A stretch of DNA of 64,000 nt, taken from contig CACZAD010000029.1 in the NCBI GenBank assembly GCA_902779055.1, positions 62,001 through 126,000 on the forward strand, written 5' to 3'. The notes beneath the pieces were generated by a model that had not been told where the DNA came from, searched no databases, and saw only the letters and a list, made by a program, of their open reading frames with translations. The translations under genes were made by a program, and so were the position numbers. The DNA comes from Fibrobacter succinogenes (GTDB lineage: Bacteria > Fibrobacterota > Fibrobacteria > Fibrobacterales > Fibrobacteraceae). Below, in pieces: positions 60,021 to 64,000 of the stretch. The first letter of the stretch is position 1. Each line of letters opens with the position of its first letter.

Positions 60021-61946
60021 CACTTTTTTTTGCAATTTCCCAAGCGCAAACATCGCTACAAGGTAAATCGCAAAGAACCATAACAGTGCGTTTTCGACAA
60101 AATCGCCAATGACTGTATAGAAGGTGCTTCTCGTCTTGAGAGGCACTTTTCTTTGTATGACTCTGGTTTCGAAAATCTTGGTGTTCTGGTCGTAGTGTCC
60201 GTATTGGTCGATGAACGCTGAGACACCGCTGTTTGCAAGGCGGGCCACCGGGTAGCCGTAAGAGACCGCCATATGACGTACGATGTTCAGATGCTGGAAC
60301 GGAGCGGTACTTTTGCCGAACCATCCGTCGTTCGTGATGTTCACCATCAGGCGGGAGCCTTTCCGGATGGATTCGCGGATGATGTCGCCGAAGATGGCGT
60401 CGTAGCAGATGTAAGGTGTCCAGTTGTAGGGACCATAAACGGGAGTCTCTTTCCCGGGAACGAAATCGCCTTCACCAAGATCCACGTAGTTCAAGATGGG
60501 GAATACTTCGTCAAAGGGGATGCGTTCGCTAAAGGGCACGAGATGCTTTTTGACGTAGCGCTGCGGAAAATCCGGATCGCCTGGCGTAAAGAGGAACGAT
60601 GCGTTGTAGATTTCGAAGCGTCTTGGATTGTTGATGTCCATTGAAACGCGCTTGTAGTCGAGAGCGCCCGTAAGGATGCTTGCATCCATTCTGTTGGCCA
60701 TCTGGTGCAACTGCCTGATGACCTGAGGCTGGCGTCGGATGTGGTCGGGGATAGCCGTTTCTGCAAGCAGAATGAGGTTTGTGCCTGGCTGGACGCTGTC
60801 CTTTACCATGTTGAAAGTCTTTGTGACTATGGAATCGAAACGTTGCTTGCTCCACTTGGCGCCCTGTGCAATGCTTGGCTGCACCATGGCGATGGATGGA
60901 GCTTCGTTGTTCTGGTCGTTATAGAACGGGGATGCTTCGGGTGATGAGAGAACGCAGCTCCCATGAATGAGGAGCGTGATGAAAATAACGAACGGGACTG
61001 CGAAGAGAGCTAACTTCTTGCGCCCCTTCTGCGAAAATGCATAAGCGACGACTTGGTTCGAGGCTACAATCAGAATGGTATAACCGAATACGCCAATAAT
61101 CGAAAGCGTCTGGATCAGTTCAATGTGGTTTCCAAAGGCATAGCCGAGGTGGCTCCACGGGAATGCGAAATCGCCACTGGAACGGACCATTTCGATTCCA
61201 GCGAAGAATATAGGGAATAGGGGTAACAGGAAAGTTTTGCCTTTGCCCTTCAAGTTCTTGACAGTCGAATACACGAACGAGGCAAGAACATTAAACATAC
61301 TGAGGTAAGCGACGAGGAGGATGAGTCCAAGGAAAATGAGTCCCGAGGGGGCGGTTTCCACGTTCATCACGTTACGGATCCAGTAGTAGTTGATCGTGTT
61401 GTAGATCATGCTGGCCCAGAATGTCGCGAACACCGCTGTCTCGCGGTTGTACTTGTTTAATACAATGAACCACGGCACAAGCGTAATGAGAATGGCGGGG
61501 CCAAGCGGGAGCGGCGGGAACGCGAACGCCACGAGCAACCAGGATATGCTTGCGAGGGCGAGGGCGACGAGGGCGTTTTTTTGCCTGTACATCTTGGCGT
61601 TCCAACGTCCAAAGACGACAAGCCAGTAGATGAACATCGGAATGAACGTTGCTACAATCTGGTTCAGTCCGGCGTGGCTACGCGTAAGGTAATCCAGTGC
61701 GAGGAACGCAAAGAGCGTAATCCCGTAGGTGTTAAAGAGTCGCGAAAAGGGGCGACGTGCCGCTTTTACAAACAGGAACGATACGAGAACCACGATGGGC
61801 AAGAGCTGCCCGGCCTGCACGTAGAGTCCCGGTGTTTGGGGGCGCAAAAAAAACAGGACGAACTCTATTGCAACAAGAATCGATGCGTAAATCTTGTACG
61901 CTCGTGGAAAACTTTTGATTTTATTTAGAAACTGCTCGGTAGTCAT
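60009..61946 (-). CDS. lnt: Apolipoprotein N-acyltransferase
   Basis: 645 residues, longer than the usual ~510. Adds the third acyl chain to lipoproteins in the inner membrane. The N-terminus has about ten membrane segments. The C-terminal nitrilase-like domain holds the catalytic triad: Glu in LLAETAIPDHIR, Lys in YVKKHLVPFSE, and Cys in YICYDAIFGDI. NDGWFGKSTAPFQHLNI and LARLANSGVSAFID are also conserved. The extra N-terminal ~100 residues (several helices) are unusual. In keeping with the lipoprotein-rich genome. Its stop lies in a heptad array. Confidence 0.93.
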   Translation of the reverse strand: MTTEQFLNKIKSFPRAYKIYASILVAIEFVLFFLRPQTPGLYVQAGQLLPIVVLVSFLFVKAARRPFSRLFNTYGITLFAFLALDYLTRSHAGLNQIVATFIPMFIYWLVVFGRWNAKMYRQKNALVALALASISWLLVAFAFPPLPLGPAILITLVPWFIVLNKYNRETAVFATFWASMIYNTINYYWIRNVMNVETAPSGLIFLGLILLVAYLSMFNVLASFVYSTVKNLKGKGKTFLLPLFPIFFAGIEMVRSSGDFAFPWSHLGYAFGNHIELIQTLSIIGVFGYTILIVASNQVVAYAFSQKGRKKLALFAVPFVIFITLLIHGSCVLSSPEASPFYNDQNNEAPSIAMVQPSIAQGAKWSKQRFDSIVTKTFNMVKDSVQPGTNLILLAETAIPDHIRRQPQVIRQLHQMANRMDASILTGALDYKRVSMDINNPRRFEIYNASFLFTPGDPDFPQRYVKKHLVPFSERIPFDEVFPILNYVDLGEGDFVPGKETPVYGPYNWTPYICYDAIFGDIIRESIRKGSRLMVNITNDGWFGKSTAPFQHLNIVRHMAVSYGYPVARLANSGVSAFIDQYGHYDQNTKIFETRVIQRKVPLKTRSTFYTVIGDFVENALLWFFAIYLVAMFALGKLQKKVVRN

Positions 61947-61953
61947 TTGTTTT

Positions 61954-62024
61954 AGTAGGAAGTAGGCGGTCGGAAGTGTTTGGTGCGTGTCATCCCGTGC
62001 TTGTCACGGGATCGCCTTTCTCGG
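61954..62024. repeat. Heptad array plus GTCATCCCG hairpin between lnt and rsmI
   Basis: AGTAGGA, AGTAGGC, GGTCGGA, then GTGTCATCCCGTGCTTGTCA; stem ATCCCGTG / CACGGGAT (about 61991-62012) followed by CGCCTTTCTCGGA. Confidence 0.7.
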
Positions 62025-62025
62025 A

Positions 62026-62712
62026 TTACAGTCCGCTTTTATCCTTGGGATTGAATATCAGCACGAATTCGCCTTTGGGCGGATGAGCCTTGAAGTGCGC
62101 CGAAATTTCGGTCGGTGTACCGATGAGGTGTTCTTCGAACTTCTTGGTGAGTTCGCGCATCAATGCAATCTTGATGTCGCCAAAGACCTGCTTGATTTCT
62201 TCGACGAACTTGTCGATGTTGTGCGGGCTTGCGTAAAAGATCTGGGTCGCTTCGACGTCCTTCAGCTTTTCGAGCAGGTGGATGCGCTGGGCGCTCTTCT
62301 TGGGCGAAAAGTACTGGAACGTAAAATGGTCGGTCGGCATACCGCTCGAAACTAGGGCGGTAATCATGGCGCAGGCGCCGGGAACGGCTCTAACTTCGAT
62401 GCCTTCGCGGACGCATTCGCGAACGAGGTTGAATGCGGGGTCGGCAACACCCGGGGTGCCGGCGTCGCTCACGAGGGCGATGTCTCCCGTGTTCTTGAGG
62501 AATTCAACGTACTTGGGCGTGACCTTTTCTTTGTTGAAGTCGTGGTAGGCTTCCATGGGCGTCGTGATGCCGTAATTGTCAAAGAGGATTCTTGAATGAC
62601 GGGTGTCTTCGGCAAGGACTAGGGGAACTTCTTTAAGGATGCGCACGGCGCGGTAGGTGATGTCTTCCATGTTCCCGATGGGAGTCGCTACGATGTATAA
62701 AGTGTATGACAT
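62026..62712 (-). CDS. rsmI: 16S rRNA (cytidine(1402)-2'-O)-methyltransferase
   Basis: 228 residues, SPOUT-unrelated tetrapyrrole-methylase fold. Seen: YIVATPIGNMEDITYRAVRIL, LAEDTRHSRIL, VSDAGTPGVADPAFNLV, and RELTKKFEEHLIGT. Shorter than E. coli RsmI (286), with the C-terminal part absent. TATCTTTG lies 6-12 nt before the ATG with no Shine-Dalgarno. Gap to the preceding lipoprotein gene is 17 nt, so it may also be co-transcribed. Confidence 0.93.
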   Translation of the reverse strand: MSYTLYIVATPIGNMEDITYRAVRILKEVPLVLAEDTRHSRILFDNYGITTPMEAYHDFNKEKVTPKYVEFLKNTGDIALVSDAGTPGVADPAFNLVRECVREGIEVRAVPGACAMITALVSSGMPTDHFTFQYFSPKKSAQRIHLLEKLKDVEATQIFYASPHNIDKFVEEIKQVFGDIKIALMRELTKKFEEHLIGTPTEISAHFKAHPPKGEFVLIFNPKDKSGL

Positions 62713-62718
62713 AATGCA

Positions 62719-62724
62719 AAGATA
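62719..62724 (-). promoter_or_regulatory. Putative -10 box of rsmI, leaderless type
   Basis: TATCTT followed by TG (TAnnTTTG match), 6 nt before the ATG on the minus strand. Confidence 0.45.
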
Positions 62725-62729
62725 GAATT

Positions 62730-63296
62730 TTAGTAGTCGCTTGCGCTGTTCAGGTCCGTGGGTCTGTTCGTGTTCAGTTCGAAGGATAGACGCTGGACGA
62801 GCTTGCGGTGCATTTCGTTCGAAGCCTTGTTCACGAGGTCCGTGCGGAATCGCCCGTAGAAAGTGACGTTAATGTCTTGCTGTTCAATGAATTCGACGTG
62901 ACGCACCAGGGTGCCGTTGCAGAAAATGCGCCCAGTAAAGGCATACGTCCAGGATTCATCGACGGGGAGGATCGGCCAAATCGGGATGAGGATGCCGATG
63001 TTCCAAGCGGAATTCGGTTCGTTTTGCTTGACCGTCGCTACGATCTTGGCATCCCCGCGACAGGATTCTCTCGGAAAATCATCGGTGCTGGCCGCTTTAG
63101 TATATGCTCGTAGCAAGTCCTCTGAGAGTTCCAGCGTGTCATTCCCGTAAATAAAGGGGATGCTCCCGAAAAAACTGTACTTTTCGTCTGTTAGAGGGAG
63201 CCCATCCAGGTCTCCCTGCGTGAGATTCATGGAACATCCCGATAAAAGCCCCGCAAAAATGAGGCCTGCACATAAAAATTTGACGATGGAGCGCAT
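62730..63296 (-). CDS. Small lipoprotein, unknown function
   Basis: 188 residues. Lipobox LLSGC, Cys near 21. Mature region beta/alpha mixed (YSFFGSIPFIYGNDTLELSE, AWNIGILIPIWPILPVDESW) with one conserved-looking Trp-Pro stretch. No enzyme motif. It starts 52 nt from divergent lpxH. TATCTTTA lies directly upstream. Co-transcription with rsmI is plausible. No family recognised. Confidence 0.7.
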   Translation of the reverse strand: MRSIVKFLCAGLIFAGLLSGCSMNLTQGDLDGLPLTDEKYSFFGSIPFIYGNDTLELSEDLLRAYTKAASTDDFPRESCRGDAKIVATVKQNEPNSAWNIGILIPIWPILPVDESWTYAFTGRIFCNGTLVRHVEFIEQQDINVTFYGRFRTDLVNKASNEMHRKLVQRLSFELNTNRPTDLNSASDY

Positions 63297-63302
63297 GCGT
63301 TA

Positions 63303-63308
63303 AAGATA
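63303..63308 (-). promoter_or_regulatory. Putative -10 box of the 63296 lipoprotein gene, leaderless type
   Basis: TATCTT followed by TA, 6 nt before the ATG. No Shine-Dalgarno. Confidence 0.4.
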
Positions 63309-63348
63309 TAAAAAAACGAACGGAGCCGATTTTATTTAGATTGTGGCT

Positions 63349-64000
63349 ATGGAATTGCCTGCTTATTTTATCAGTGACGCCCACTTGGGAATCGAACCTC
63401 CGGGAGCTGTTCCCAATAGAGAAAAAAAGTTGATAGAGCTTCTTTCTTCTTGGAAGGGCAAGGCTAGCCATGTCGTCGTGATTGGCGACCTTTTTGAGTT
63501 TTGGTACGAATACAATTATTATGTGGCTTCGGCCCATTTTGACTTGTACCGGGCCTTTGCTGAACTTGTGGAATCGGGGGTCAAGGTTCACCTGTTGCAG
63601 GGAAACCATGACTTTGCGTATGGCGAATTCTTTCCGAAGATGTTGGGCGTTTCTGTCCAGAAGTCCCTGATTCTTGAAATCCAGGGCAAGAGGCTGTTCT
63701 TTATGCATGGAGACGGCGTTCCCAAGTCCGATCGCGGCTACCGCTTTTTGCGTAAGGTGCTGGACTTGCCGTTGAACAGGTTCCTATTCAAACAGATCCA
63801 TCCGGATTGGGGAATGGGGCTTGCTCGCTTTGTCGGCCGCAATAGCCGCAAATATGGCGAAAGCAGGATTATCAAGATTGAGGAATATCTGGAGTGGGGT
63901 GACCGCATCCTCGAAAAGGAACATTGCAATTTCTGTATCCACGGACACCACCATATTTCGGGCATCTGGAATACCAAGAGCGGTATTGTTGCATCTCCAG
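63349..64000 (+). CDS. lpxH: UDP-2,3-diacylglucosamine diphosphatase-like metallophosphoesterase, 3' end cut
   Basis: 217 residues up to the window edge, no stop reached. Calcineurin-like phosphoesterase fold: metal ligands in YFISDAHLG (DxH), VVIGDLFEFWYEY, LLQGNHDF, FFMHGDG, and HGHHHISG. This set fits LpxH, which hydrolyses UDP-2,3-diacylglucosamine to lipid X in lipid A synthesis at the inner membrane. The FEFWYEY motif is typical. The start is ATG 63349; TAGATT lies 6 nt upstream. Other phosphoesterases of this fold cannot be fully excluded. Confidence 0.85.
   Translation, partial: MELPAYFISDAHLGIEPPGAVPNREKKLIELLSSWKGKASHVVVIGDLFEFWYEYNYYVASAHFDLYRAFAELVESGVKVHLLQGNHDFAYGEFFPKMLGVSVQKSLILEIQGKRLFFMHGDGVPKSDRGYRFLRKVLDLPLNRFLFKQIHPDWGMGLARFVGRNSRKYGESRIIKIEEYLEWGDRILEKEHCNFCIHGHHHISGIWNTKSGIVASP

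Overview
The window looks like a chromosomal segment of a Fibrobacter species, close to F. succinogenes. Evidence: a lipoprotein with the Fibrobacter 'major paralogous' domain, a GH5 cellulase lipoprotein with a CBM11-like module, very many lipoproteins and outer-membrane proteins, and a full Gram-negative envelope gene set (Lnt, LpxH, MlaEFD, PlsY). Most operon-head promoters resemble the Bacteroidota box TAnnTTTG. No rRNA, tRNA, CRISPR array, phage or insertion sequence was seen.

Layout. 1-6.5 kb: argD (cut by the left edge), a membrane diguanylate cyclase, a solitary tyrosine recombinase, a zinc-ribbon membrane protein, a B12-binding radical SAM protein and a small MORN-like secreted protein. 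6.5-13.3 kb: a six-gene leftward operon of three Ig/PKD-like lipoproteins, two PEGA-type envelope proteins and a DedA protein. 13.3-19.6 kb: xseB with an oligopeptide-type ABC ATPase, an Mla lipid-transport operon and rlmD. 19.6-27.3 kb: three small lipoproteins, a 1175-residue metalloprotease/beta-propeller/barrel-like protein and the GH5 cellulase. 27.5-36.7 kb: a SagB-type oxidoreductase, lrgAB, an fmt-rsmB operon carrying two outer-membrane proteins, mutY and an AT-rich orphan. 36.8-43.6 kb: a glycosyltransferase/eukaryote-type HisA/lipocalin-like operon and an aroE-aroKB-epimerase operon. 43.6-52.5 kb: der (frameshifted here), plsY, gpsA, the collagen-like Fibrobacter lipoprotein, UDP-xylose synthase and a DUF3943 protein. 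52.6-64 kb: an AraC regulator, a 16-repeat MORN-like lipoprotein, a TPM-domain protein, two paired secreted proteins, an alpha/beta hydrolase, lnt, rsmI and lpxH (cut by the right edge).

Genes that work together: gpsA and plsY make phosphatidic acid precursors; lnt matures the many lipoproteins; lpxH serves lipid A synthesis; mlaEFD with its lipoprotein moves phospholipids; the UDP-xylose synthase, epimerase and GT4 enzyme supply surface glycans; aroE and aroKB cover three steps of the shikimate pathway.

The most unusual signal is non-coding. Three layers of dispersed repeats fill the intergenic spaces: (i) hairpins of the GTCATYCCGG...CCGGRAT type; (ii) short perfect palindromes inside them whose stem sequence differs from copy to copy while the flanks stay similar; (iii) heptanucleotide arrays (AGTAGGM units), five of which begin with the stop codon of the gene before them. 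Many operon-head genes also lack a Shine-Dalgarno and have a -10-like hexamer only 6-9 nt before the ATG, which suggests leaderless mRNAs.
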